A program made the position numbers and the translations under genes. A stretch of DNA of 10,536 bases, taken from assembly GCA_937998635.1 (NCBI GenBank), contig CALLDA010000082.1, positions 1 to 10,536 on the forward strand. The letters are read 5' to 3'. The stretch's first letter is position 1; each line of letters begins with the position of its first letter. Under the pieces are notes generated by a model. That model had not been told where the DNA came from. It was given only the letters and a program-made list of their open reading frames with translations, and searched no databases. Shown here piece by piece: positions 1-6,421 of the stretch. Source of the DNA: an uncultured Pseudomonadales bacterium (GTDB lineage Bacteria; Pseudomonadota; Gammaproteobacteria; Pseudomonadales; Porticoccaceae).

Positions 1-1
1 T

Positions 2-301
2 GCGGATATTCCCGCTAACACCGGTACGGAGGGTGTTAAGCGCGTAGGTAAACGCTTGGTGTGTTGTCACTGCCAGACTGAATTTTGTGACGATACTCAG
101 GACTGGAAACATAATATAGTCGCAACGCGTCGAAGCCTTGCTGATTGTTTCGAGCAAGCCGAGACAATTGTTCGCAGACGTCAGCAAGACCCGGTCGACA
201 TCCTTGAATACTTTTGCCCAGGTTGCGCCTGTTGTCTGGCTGTTGACGTGGCAGTGGCAGGCCAGGATCGAGAAACGCCGAATTTTCAGTTCGGGCAGTG
301 A
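2..301 (+). CDS. Acetone carboxylase gamma-like protein, 3' part
   Basis: The reading frame is open from the first base of the window, so the gene starts upstream and only about 99 C-terminal codons are present. A TTG at 56 is a possible internal start, but the upstream in-frame residues (GTEGVKRVGKRL) resemble the lead-in to the zinc-ribbon of acetone carboxylase gamma subunits, so I treat the gene as truncated by the window edge. Visible features are a Cys cluster VCCHCQTEFCD near the start, a WK pair, and a second cluster YFCPGCACCLAVDVA near the end, spaced as in AcxC-type proteins, where they are expected to bind a metal. In the family, gamma subunits pair with hydantoinase-like (HyuA/HyuB) subunits in ATP-dependent carboxylation of ketones. 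Those partners would be expected just left of the window. The real substrate is unknown. A stand-alone zinc-ribbon protein is the alternative. Confidence 0.6.
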   Translation, partial: ADIPANTGTEGVKRVGKRLVCCHCQTEFCDDTQDWKHNIVATRRSLADCFEQAETIVRRRQQDPVDILEYFCPGCACCLAVDVAVAGQDRETPNFQFGQ

Positions 302-404
302 TACCTTTAGCGCTGGCGGTGTGAGGTCGTGGTAATTGAGTCACGCGGTTGGGGTGCTCGGTCGAGCTGGTTCAGCTCTGGGTCAGCGCAGGGAAGGCGT
401 GGTC

Positions 405-1070
405 GTGGTTAAACGTTCCTCGCTTATGCTCAGCGAGGCTATTCTCGACGAAATAGAAAGCGTCACGCTTGGTCATTACGAGGCTAACGCAAAGTCCTTC
501 TGGCTGGGTACCCGTGATCATGATGTTAGTCAGAATATAGCCGCATTTTTGCAGGCTCTGGTCAGGCAGTGGGGCAGGGATAAGGCGCTGGATATTCTCG
601 ATTTTGGCTGCGGTCCCGGACGAGATCTGTTGACCTTTAAAGCTTTAGGTCATCGAGCAACAGGTCTGGACGGTAGTCAGGCGTTTTGCGAGATGGCGCA
701 TCAGCACAGTGCCTGCCCGGTATTGCATCAGCAATTTTTAAGTCTCGATCTGGGAGAAAATCGTTTCGATGGTATTTTTGCCAATGCCTCGCTATTTCAT
801 GTGCCGGGTCAGGAGCTGCCTCGCGTTTTAACTCAATGTCACCGTGCCTTGAGGGCTGGTGGGGTTTTGTTTATGTCTAATCCGCGAGGTGATGCGGAGG
901 GCTGGCAGGGTGAGCGCTATGGTCATTACATGGAACTTGAGGAGAGTAAGTTCTGTCTTGAGCAGGCGGGTTTTAGCATCATTGATCACTATTATCGGCC
1001 TGAGGGTAAACCACTGCATCAGCAGCCCTGGCTGGCGATTGTGTGTCAGTCTCAGGAATTATCCATTTAA
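405..1070 (+). CDS. Class I SAM-dependent methyltransferase
   Basis: This is a predicted soluble methyltransferase of about 221 residues with a Rossmann fold. Motif I is LDFGCGPGRDLLTF, the S-adenosylmethionine loop. It is followed by the acidic GLDGS strand, an FDGIFANASLFHVP segment matching motif IV with the post-motif helix, GGVLFMSNPRG, and a C-terminal HYYRPEG...QQPWLAIV strand typical of this subfamily. The frame is open back to a TTG at 336. I prefer GTG at 405 because AGGGAAGG (390-397) lies 7 bases upstream; ATG at 426 is also possible but has no ribosome site. The acceptor substrate cannot be told from sequence. The gene lies about 100 bases after the carboxylase-like gene, without an evident terminator between them, so the two may be co-transcribed. 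Confidence 0.85.
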   Translation: MVKRSSLMLSEAILDEIESVTLGHYEANAKSFWLGTRDHDVSQNIAAFLQALVRQWGRDKALDILDFGCGPGRDLLTFKALGHRATGLDGSQAFCEMAHQHSACPVLHQQFLSLDLGENRFDGIFANASLFHVPGQELPRVLTQCHRALRAGGVLFMSNPRGDAEGWQGERYGHYMELEESKFCLEQAGFSIIDHYYRPEGKPLHQQPWLAIVCQSQELSI

Positions 1071-1130
1071 GCTTTTAAATTGAGTATTTATTGCAATTTA
1101 TATGGAAATTATCCCGTTGTCTTTTTCTAA

Positions 1131-1162
1131 AGCCCTAAGCCCTAAGCCCTAAGCCCTAAGCC
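1131..1162. repeat. Perfect 7-bp tandem repeat (AGCCCTA, about 4.6 copies)
   Basis: Four complete AGCCCTA units are followed by AGCC, with no mismatches. CCC runs sit at 1133, 1140, 1147 and 1154, so the minus strand carries four GGG tracts separated by identical 4-base CTTA loops, which fits an intramolecular G-quadruplex. The repeat lies between the convergent ends of the methyltransferase gene (plus) and the 54-residue protein gene (minus), about 50 bases beyond the latter's stop codon. RNA from the minus-strand gene would carry the G-rich version in its 3' end. Whether it acts in termination or RNA stability is inference. Confidence 0.9.
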
Positions 1163-1212
1163 TGTCTGATAATTTATTCCGTAGTCGTTTGAGTCGTAAG
1201 GAGAGGATCAAG

Positions 1213-1377
1213 TTAATCCTGTGTCGCGTCGCCGGTGGGCGGCTCCGTATTTTCCTCAGGGCTGACAGTATCAGCGTCAGGGCGCCCACTCTGTTTTTTC
1301 AGGCGTTTCTCTTCTTTTTTCTTTTTCTTTGCCAGGTCTCGTTGTCGTTTTTCGTAAGAGTAATTAGGTTTAGCCAT
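1213..1377 (-). CDS. Small Lys-rich conserved hypothetical protein (54 aa)
   Basis: The minus-strand ATG at 1377 opens a 54-codon frame ending in TAA. The product starts MAKPNYSYEKRQRDLAKKKK and goes on with a Lys/Glu-rich stretch (KEEKRLKKQ), then an acidic, Pro- and Thr-rich tail. I recognise the MAKPNYS(F/Y)EKRQR(E/D)LAKKKKKEEK opening as that of a small protein widespread in gammaproteobacteria and relatives whose function I do not know. The basic helix suggests nucleic acid or ribosome contact, but that is only inference. A 95-codon plus-strand frame covers the same bases (1189-1476); it codes for a Phe/Arg-rich product with no family likeness and appears to be the antisense shadow. No strong Shine-Dalgarno is visible. 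Confidence 0.8.
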   Translation of the reverse strand: MAKPNYSYEKRQRDLAKKKKKEEKRLKKQSGRPDADTVSPEENTEPPTGDATQD

Positions 1378-1596
1378 TGGCGCTCGCTTTTACTGAGTGA
1401 TGGGGGAAGGTTGCAGCATAACATTTCCTCATCGATGAGAGATGAAACTAAACTTAATCAGGGTGCCTGTTATTAAAAGAGCAATGGAGCTTTCTATTGG
1501 TCCTGGAGTTTCGCTATAGTCCCGTGGGGCAGGTCGAGTTGAGCAAGTTTGAAATTATTACCGTTGGTTCACGTTAAACCCATTTCAGGAGATCAA

Positions 1597-2151
1597 GTGA
1601 AAATTAATCGAGTTTTAACTATTCTGGCCAGTGTGGTGATGTTGTTAATAATGGCTTGTTCAGAGCAGAGCAGTGAGCCAGTGGCGATGCAGGAGGGTGG
1701 TGAAACGGCCTCTCAAGTGGCGGAAATCACGGCGATGCCTGCTAACAATATTATCGCTATGGATGTCTACAAAAGCCCCACCTGCGGTTGTTGTGGTAAG
1801 TGGGTGGAGCATGCTGAGCAACGGGGTTTCTCGCTGACCACGCATCATCCGGCAGATTTAAATCAGCTCAAGGCTGAGCAGAGTATTGCACCGGAATACC
1901 AGTCCTGTCACACGGCGGTGTCAGAACAGGGCTATGTCTTCGAGGGGCATATTCCGGCCAGATATATTCACGAATTCCTCGCTGCGCCACCGGCTGATGC
2001 TCGCGGTCTGGCGGTACCGGCCATGCCGATGGGTAGCCCCGGTATGGAGATGGACGAGCGTTTTTCACCTTATCAGGTGCTATTGCTTAAGCGTGACGGT
2101 AGTGCGGAGGTTTTTGCTGAGGTGAGTAGTCCGACTCAGCAGTATCAATAA
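1597..2151 (+). CDS. DUF411 metal-binding lipoprotein
   Basis: This is a 184-residue exported protein of the DUF411 family. The start is GTG at 1597, placed 5 bases after AGGAG (1587-1591); the upstream TTG at 1549 would hide the signal peptide. The N-terminus is KINRVLTILASVVMLLIMAC, a basic start, a hydrophobic stretch and a lipobox-like IMAC with Cys21 as the likely lipidated residue, so it should be anchored in the envelope. The DUF411 core begins at MDVYKSPTCGCCGKWVEH (Cys63, Cys65, Cys66), followed by SCHTAV (Cys104, His105) and GHIPARYI, then a Met-rich MPMGSPGMEM segment near 143-152. DUF411 proteins often accompany copper or other metal resistance genes, and the Cys, His and Met residues fit soft-metal binding. 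No copper pump or oxidase is nearby, so the exact role stays open. It appears to be monocistronic. Confidence 0.87.
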   Translation: MKINRVLTILASVVMLLIMACSEQSSEPVAMQEGGETASQVAEITAMPANNIIAMDVYKSPTCGCCGKWVEHAEQRGFSLTTHHPADLNQLKAEQSIAPEYQSCHTAVSEQGYVFEGHIPARYIHEFLAAPPADARGLAVPAMPMGSPGMEMDERFSPYQVLLLKRDGSAEVFAEVSSPTQQYQ

Positions 2152-2408
2152 GAATAGGTATTCAGGGCTGAATCGTTAAAGGTTCCATAATGTACGTTTG
2201 TATAAACGTACAGGCAGTATTATTAAAGACAAGAACGACTTTCTTTAAAGGCTAAATTTACTAATGTGATAGCCGTGCTGCGGGCGCTGGATCTGCTTGA
2301 GAACTTTGTGCCGGAAACAGTAGCTAGCCCCATAGAGCAGCTCTAGATGAAGACTAAGCGAGGACAACGAGCGACCGGTAGCCGAGAGCTTATTAAATAG
2401 CCAGCCGT
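2152..2408. other. Gene-poor patch with possible regulator remnants
   Basis: No intact gene is seen between the DUF411 gene and the convergent spermidine-synthase-like gene. A short palindrome ATTCAG-GG-CTGAAT (2160-2173) lies just after the DUF411 stop and has no T-run. It is followed by the larger palindrome listed separately. Two short plus-strand frames follow. One, 2266-2346, encodes VIAVLRALDLLENFVPE and a few more residues, resembling the N-terminal lead-in of IclR regulators. The other, 2347-2400, encodes MKTKRGQRATGSRELIK and looks like the extreme N-terminus of a TetR-type regulator. Both end early. They may be decayed gene fragments or chance frames; I hold either reading weakly. 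Confidence 0.3.
2191..2212. promoter_or_regulatory. 22-bp operator-like palindrome
   Basis: TGTACGTTT is followed by GTAT and then AAACGTACA, so the 9-base arms are perfect inverted copies and 10 of 11 base pairs across the full site are symmetric. Size and symmetry fit the binding site of a dimeric regulator such as a TetR-family protein. The short spacer and absence of a T-run argue against a terminator. No intact gene starts directly downstream on either strand, so the regulated gene may be lost or may be one of the two short frames that follow. Confidence 0.5.
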
Positions 2409-3179
2409 TTATACATAGGCCAGATAAATACCGTTAGTTGATTCTTCATTCGTGTAGGGGTTGGGGAAAGCCACTACATGAGTTTCGACGAGCTGAAAAA
2501 CCGTTTTTAAGACGTCTGTAAATTGCTCCGATGGTAGTTCGTTTGACCAGAGGCCAAACACGCCACCAGTTTGAATTTTGCTGCGTAATATTTGTAGTGA
2601 AGCCTCTGTGTAAAAACTGCTGTTTTGAGGATTCAGCCAGTGATCTGGCGTGTGATCAATATCCAGTAATACGGCATCGACCTGACGATTAGGTTCGTCG
2701 GGATGAAAGCCGCTATCGGGATTAGCTGCGACAGCGAAAAAATCTGCCTGCCGGAGTTCGCAGCGGGAGTCGGCACTGAGCTGAGGGCCGACCGGCACGA
2801 GGCCCCGTTGATGCCAGTCGATAACGGGCTGTAGTATTTCAATGACGGTGAGGCGTTTTACAGCGGGATAAGCCAGTGCCGCCTGGGCGGTGTAGCCCAG
2901 ACCTAAACCACCGACGATTACGTCTAGCCCAGTTCCTGCTAACTTTGAGCCTCCTAGTCCGGCAAGCCCCAGATGAGAAAGTTCAATCTCTGCGGCAGTG
3001 AACAGGCTGGACATCAAAAATTCGTCACCCAGTTTTACTTCATAGAGGATGTCGCCATTTAATCGGGGTTCGGATCGACGCCGTAAACTGATGTCGCCCA
3101 GGGGTGTGGGCTGGTGATCGAGTTCTTCAAAGATCAAGGACATTAGGCGGCCTGGTCTGGATTGAAAGGTGGTTGTCAT
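2409..3179 (-). CDS. Spermidine synthase-like methyltransferase-fold protein
   Basis: This protein of up to 256 residues has the Rossmann core shared by aminopropyltransferases (SpeE) and methyltransferases. The nucleotide-binding loop is VIVGGLGLGYT (residues 88-97), an acidic ribose-binding residue is Glu114 in LTVIEILQPVI, and the LLDIDHTPDHWL segment (171-182) fills the place of the catalytic Asp region. The N-terminal LDHQPTPLGDISLRRR and DEFLMSSLFTAAEIELSHLGL match a Pseudomonas-type group usually annotated as spermidine synthase. The chain lacks the usual SpeE N-terminal beta-domain and the substrate-contact motifs I would expect, so true polyamine synthesis is doubtful. ATG at 3143 (MSLIFEELDHQ) is an alternative start and may be the real one; neither start has a good Shine-Dalgarno. 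It lies 214 bases after the P450 gene and may be transcribed separately. Confidence 0.75.
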   Translation of the reverse strand: MTTTFQSRPGRLMSLIFEELDHQPTPLGDISLRRRSEPRLNGDILYEVKLGDEFLMSSLFTAAEIELSHLGLAGLGGSKLAGTGLDVIVGGLGLGYTAQAALAYPAVKRLTVIEILQPVIDWHQRGLVPVGPQLSADSRCELRQADFFAVAANPDSGFHPDEPNRQVDAVLLDIDHTPDHWLNPQNSSFYTEASLQILRSKIQTGGVFGLWSNELPSEQFTDVLKTVFQLVETHVVAFPNPYTNEESTNGIYLAYV

Positions 3180-3289
3180 GGCACTTAAGACGAGAATTAA
3201 GACACCAATTATGATGGTGGTGTTTAGCTTGCCGGCGCGACTTCGACGGGATGCCAGTAAGCTAAGGTGGAACGCCGGTAGGCCAAGCA

Positions 3290-3318
3290 GGCGGCTTCTC
3301 CATAAAGGATAAGCCGCC
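3290..3318. terminator. Inverted repeat after the P450 gene, possible terminator
   Basis: GGCGGCTT (3290-3297) pairs with AAGCCGCC (3311-3318) around a 13-base loop, and the 8-base GC-rich stem is perfect. It lies about 75 bases beyond the stop codon of the minus-strand P450 gene. The CGATTTTATT run lies on the plus-strand side, so as an intrinsic terminator it would work better in the plus direction, where no gene precedes it. For the P450 transcript it may act as a 3' stabilising hairpin rather than a classic terminator. Confidence 0.4.
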
Positions 3319-3393
3319 CGATTTTATTGCTGGATCATTCGGGCATGATCATTATGTGCGACCATTCTTTCCTTTAGCTGACGCACCTTTTCC

Positions 3394-4659
3394 CTATAGC
3401 GGCTGCACCCGTACCGGCAGCTCGGTGTAGCCCTTGACGAGATTAGAGTTAGCGCGCACCAGATCACCGGCCAGTTCGATTTTGTCGAAGCGTTTGAGGA
3501 TTTCTTCCCAAACCACTCTGAGCTGCATTTCTGCCAGACGGTTACCCATGCAGCGATGGATGCCAAAACCAAAGGCAAGGTGATGACGGGGTTTTTCTCG
3601 GTCGATTATAAAGTCGTAGGGCCGGTCAATGGCCTCTTCATCACGGTTGCCAGAGACATACCACATAACGACTTTATCGCCTTTCTTTATGTCTTTCCCC
3701 TTCAAGCTAAAGTCTCGGGTGGCGGTGCGGCGCATATGAATGACCGGTGTTTGGTAGCGAATGATCTCTGGCACCATGTTGGTGATTAAATCGGGGTTTG
3801 CTTTCAGTTTGGCATATTCGCCAGGATTTTCATTGAGGAAGAGCACGCTACCTGAAATTGAGTTTCGTGTAGTGTCATTGCCGCCGATAATCAACAACAG
3901 AATATTGCCCAGAAATTCCATAGGCCGTTCCTGAGCCATGTTTTTAGTGGCTTCGCCATGGGCCATCATCGAAATCAAATCAAACCTTGGCTCAGAGGCA
4001 GCGCGTTCCATCCACATGCCCATAAACGCCGGTACACATTCACCAATCAAAATTTGGTTGCGTTCGCTAACTGTCGCACAAATTGAGCCGGGACCAGGCA
4101 CTTGTGTCGCCACATCGGACCAGTAGGTTAATTTATGTCGGTTTTCCTGAGGGAAGTCGAGCAGGGTGGCCAGCATCTGCGTGGTTAATTCGACCGAGAC
4201 CTTTTCAACCCAGTTGAAGGTTTCACCAACCGGCAGCGCATCGAGTATCGCGCCCGCACGCTCGCGAATAAGCTCTTCCATATTAGCCAGATTTCTAGGG
4301 GCCACGGCACCCTGCACAGTGCGGCGCTGATCGCCGTGCTTTGGCTCATCCATGGCAATAAACATAGAAACATTTAGCTCTTCATCAGGATCCTGGAGAC
4401 TAATGGCAGGTTCAGAGGAAAACACCTCAGGATTGCCTTCCACCGCCATAATGTCATCGAATTTGGTGACCGACCAGAAGGGGCCAAATTCGGAATCTTT
4501 GCAGTAATGGATTGGGTCTTCTTTTCTTAGACGATCAAAGAATCCCCACATCGTGTTGGAGTGAAACAGCGCTGCCTGTGAAACATCGATATCTTCAAGG
4601 GGGACGCTGCTGGGGTCTCTGCCGAGCATAGTCGTTCTTGGTTGTGGTATATAAGACAT
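3394..4659 (-). CDS. cyp153: CYP153-type cytochrome P450, alkane hydroxylase family
   Basis: This soluble bacterial P450 of 421 residues carries all the hallmarks: the I-helix oxygen-binding segment IIGGNDTTRNS (257-267), the EIIR (ExxR) motif at 298-301, HMRRTA at 308-313, and the heme-binding loop FGFGIHRCMGNRLAE with ligand Cys370. Stretches such as SEFGPFWSVTKFDDIM, MFIAMDEPKHGDQRRTV, KGDKVVMWYVSGNRDEE and the C-terminal NLVKGYTELPVRV match the CYP153 family closely. Known CYP153 members insert oxygen at terminal carbons of medium-chain alkanes and some cyclic or terpenoid hydrocarbons; the chain-length range here is not predictable by eye. AGGAG lies 9-10 bases before the ATG. The ferredoxin gene ends 45 bases upstream and the reductase precedes that, giving the whole electron-transfer chain in one direction. 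Confidence 0.93.
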   Translation of the reverse strand: MSYIPQPRTTMLGRDPSSVPLEDIDVSQAALFHSNTMWGFFDRLRKEDPIHYCKDSEFGPFWSVTKFDDIMAVEGNPEVFSSEPAISLQDPDEELNVSMFIAMDEPKHGDQRRTVQGAVAPRNLANMEELIRERAGAILDALPVGETFNWVEKVSVELTTQMLATLLDFPQENRHKLTYWSDVATQVPGPGSICATVSERNQILIGECVPAFMGMWMERAASEPRFDLISMMAHGEATKNMAQERPMEFLGNILLLIIGGNDTTRNSISGSVLFLNENPGEYAKLKANPDLITNMVPEIIRYQTPVIHMRRTATRDFSLKGKDIKKGDKVVMWYVSGNRDEEAIDRPYDFIIDREKPRHHLAFGFGIHRCMGNRLAEMQLRVVWEEILKRFDKIELAGDLVRANSNLVKGYTELPVRVQPL

Positions 4660-4704
4660 AATTTCTTACTCCTGTATACGAAATCGTTATTATTGTTCGG
4701 GTTT

Positions 4705-5025
4705 CTAGTATTGAAATTCCGGTAAGTTCACTACCAGACCGTCTAGTTCATCAGATACTTTAATCTGACAGCTCAAGCGGGAATTACTTTGCCGCTCCGG
4801 GTTGAGACTCATTATGGCCTCTTCCATGGCGCCAGGCAGCCCGACTTTGGGCATCCATGTTTCATCCACATAGACGTGGCATGTGGCACAGTTACATTCG
4901 CCTCCACAATCGGCGTCAATACCGGGAATGAGGTTGTCTACAGCGGCATTCATGACAGAAAGACCGTTTTCTACATCGAGTGTTTGCGTTTCTCCATCGT
5001 GTTGAACAAAAGTGATTTTTGACAA
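4705..5025 (-). CDS. [2Fe-2S] ferredoxin, adrenodoxin/putidaredoxin type
   Basis: The product is a small electron carrier of 106 residues that is expected to shuttle electrons from the adjacent reductase to the P450. The cluster-binding pattern CGGECNCATC gives Cys40, Cys46 and Cys49 (C-x5-C-x2-C), with the fourth ligand Cys86 in RLSCQIK. The acidic DADCGGEC surface and the C-terminal VVNLPEFQY tail are also typical of partners of bacterial class I P450s. The frame is open upstream to an ATG at 5073, but I choose TTG at 5025: AAGGAG lies 9 bases before it, inside the longer frame, and the resulting MSKITFVQHDG start matches the family length and first beta-strand. The TTG codon may lower expression relative to the P450. 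Confidence 0.9.
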   Translation of the reverse strand: MSKITFVQHDGETQTLDVENGLSVMNAAVDNLIPGIDADCGGECNCATCHVYVDETWMPKVGLPGAMEEAIMSLNPERQSNSRLSCQIKVSDELDGLVVNLPEFQY

Positions 5026-5130
5026 AATAATGCTCTCCTTAGTTATTATATTGTTGCGTTTTATTGTAGGCACGCGTGCGATTTTTAGAGGCGTGTTTAT
5101 ACCATGAGAGCTAAGCGTTTATAAAACCGT

Positions 5131-6354
5131 TTAGTGGTCTATCTGATCATCCATCAAACAGTCCTTTATGTCGATATCGATATTGCTGAGTTTTTTTAAA
5201 TCAAAGCGACGGTCGTAAAACTGCCTGCCGGCGGCAAAGTCCGCCGGCGCGTTAACCGCATCTACAGCGACCAGGCGCTGGTCGCGAAAATAATAAATGG
5301 CAAAAGTTTTCGCGGCTTTGTCACCGCGCAGACATTGCTCCTGCCCATCGGTAGAAAATCCTACCATCTGTAACTTGTGTTCATATTGATCGGACCAAAA
5401 CCAGGGTACGGCGGCATATGCTTTATTTTTGCCAAGGATGTTCGACGCCGCTACCTTGGCTTGTTCCATGGCGTTGGGCACAGATTCCAGGCGTAAGCGC
5501 CGTCCTAGGATAGGGTTGGGGTGATGGGTGCAATCCCCGGCAGCATAAATATTGTCAATCGAGGTTCGGCAATATTCGTCGGTACTAATGCCATTGTCAC
5601 AGGCAATGCCGGCAGCCTGGGCCAGCTTAGTATTTGGCACTATACCAATGCCGACGATGACCATATCCGCTGGCACCACTTTGTCTCCACAGACGACTCC
5701 TTCGAGGTTTTCCTGACCGGAAAAGCTAGCGATGCTGGTGTTTAAACAAATCTGTACACCGCGATCTACGTGCAGTTGATGATAAAAGGCACTCATCTCC
5801 TCAGTGGTGACACGCTTAAGAATACGGTCCTCGGTTTCTATAATAAGGACATCCAGGCCGATTTTCACGGCAACCGACGCGACTTCAAGACCGATATAGC
5901 CGCCGCCGATAATCACCAGTTTTTTGCCTGCTAGCATCTCAGATTTGATGACATCGACATGATCAAGGGTACGTAAATAGTGAATGCCCCTGAGATCGCT
6001 TCCGGGAATAGTTAACGTTCTCGGTCGACTGCCGAGGGCAAGAATCAAATCCCGATAGCGGATCTGTTCCCCCGTGGATGTGGTGACGGAATTAACGTTG
6101 GGGCTAATTTTCTCAATGCTTTCGCCGAGGCGGAGGGTGATTTTGTGCTTGAGGTAAAATGCCTCTGCCCGCAGAAAAATACGCTCCTGTTCTTCCTCAG
6201 AAGACAAGTATTGCTTTGAAAGCAGGGGGCGCTGGTAAGGCGGATGGGGTTCGTCGCCAAAGAGCAATATTTCGCCTTTATAAGTCTGTTGTCTTAAACT
6301 GGCAGCAGCCTGCCCCCCTGCCTGACCGGCTCCGATAATTATCACGCGATCCAT
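5131..6354 (-). CDS. NAD(P)H:ferredoxin reductase, putidaredoxin reductase family
   Basis: This FAD flavoprotein of 407 residues belongs to the CamA/AlkT/rubredoxin-reductase group. It should take electrons from NADH and pass them to the neighbouring [2Fe-2S] ferredoxin for P450 catalysis. The N-terminal FAD fold shows VIIIGAGQAGGQAA (4-17), the middle NAD fold shows VIIGGGYIGLEVA (147-159), and a second FAD contact is IYAAGDCTHHPNP (269-281). The ribose-side residue after the second fold is Glu (IIETEDR), which favours NADH over NADPH. The PWFWSDQY segment (317-324) near the C-terminal domain is usual for the family. No good Shine-Dalgarno precedes the start, and an 11-bp repeat creates a decoy out-of-frame ATG 13 bases upstream (6367). 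The gap to the ferredoxin is 105 bases. Confidence 0.93.
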   Translation of the reverse strand: MDRVIIIGAGQAGGQAAASLRQQTYKGEILLFGDEPHPPYQRPLLSKQYLSSEEEQERIFLRAEAFYLKHKITLRLGESIEKISPNVNSVTTSTGEQIRYRDLILALGSRPRTLTIPGSDLRGIHYLRTLDHVDVIKSEMLAGKKLVIIGGGYIGLEVASVAVKIGLDVLIIETEDRILKRVTTEEMSAFYHQLHVDRGVQICLNTSIASFSGQENLEGVVCGDKVVPADMVIVGIGIVPNTKLAQAAGIACDNGISTDEYCRTSIDNIYAAGDCTHHPNPILGRRLRLESVPNAMEQAKVAASNILGKNKAYAAVPWFWSDQYEHKLQMVGFSTDGQEQCLRGDKAAKTFAIYYFRDQRLVAVDAVNAPADFAAGRQFYDRRFDLKKLSNIDIDIKDCLMDDQIDH

Positions 6355-6421
6355 ATATGCGATCCATATTAGCTAAACAATCTAATGATTTTGCATGGCG
6401 CAATTTTATAGCTATTTACTG

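Noticed and set aside
1189..1476. 95-codon plus-strand frame
   Set aside because: The product is Phe-, Arg- and Ser-rich with no family likeness, and the minus strand here carries a recognisable small protein gene.
2226..2336. 36-codon minus-strand frame across the gene-poor patch
   Set aside because: It has no ribosome site, a Ser/Thr/Arg-rich composition and no likeness to known proteins.
3211..3312. 33-codon plus-strand frame starting MMVVFSLPARLRR
   Set aside because: It has no Shine-Dalgarno sequence, and its second half runs through the inverted repeat after the P450 gene; probably chance.
3333..3350. Small inverted repeat GATCAT-6-ATGATC
   Set aside because: A 6-base AT-rich stem without a T-run is too weak to call a terminator or operator.
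3324..3578. 84-codon minus-strand frame overlapping the P450 3' end
   Set aside because: It overlaps the conserved heme-binding end of the P450 in another frame; its tail (KVRQLKERMVAHNDHARMIQQ-like) has no recognisable family.
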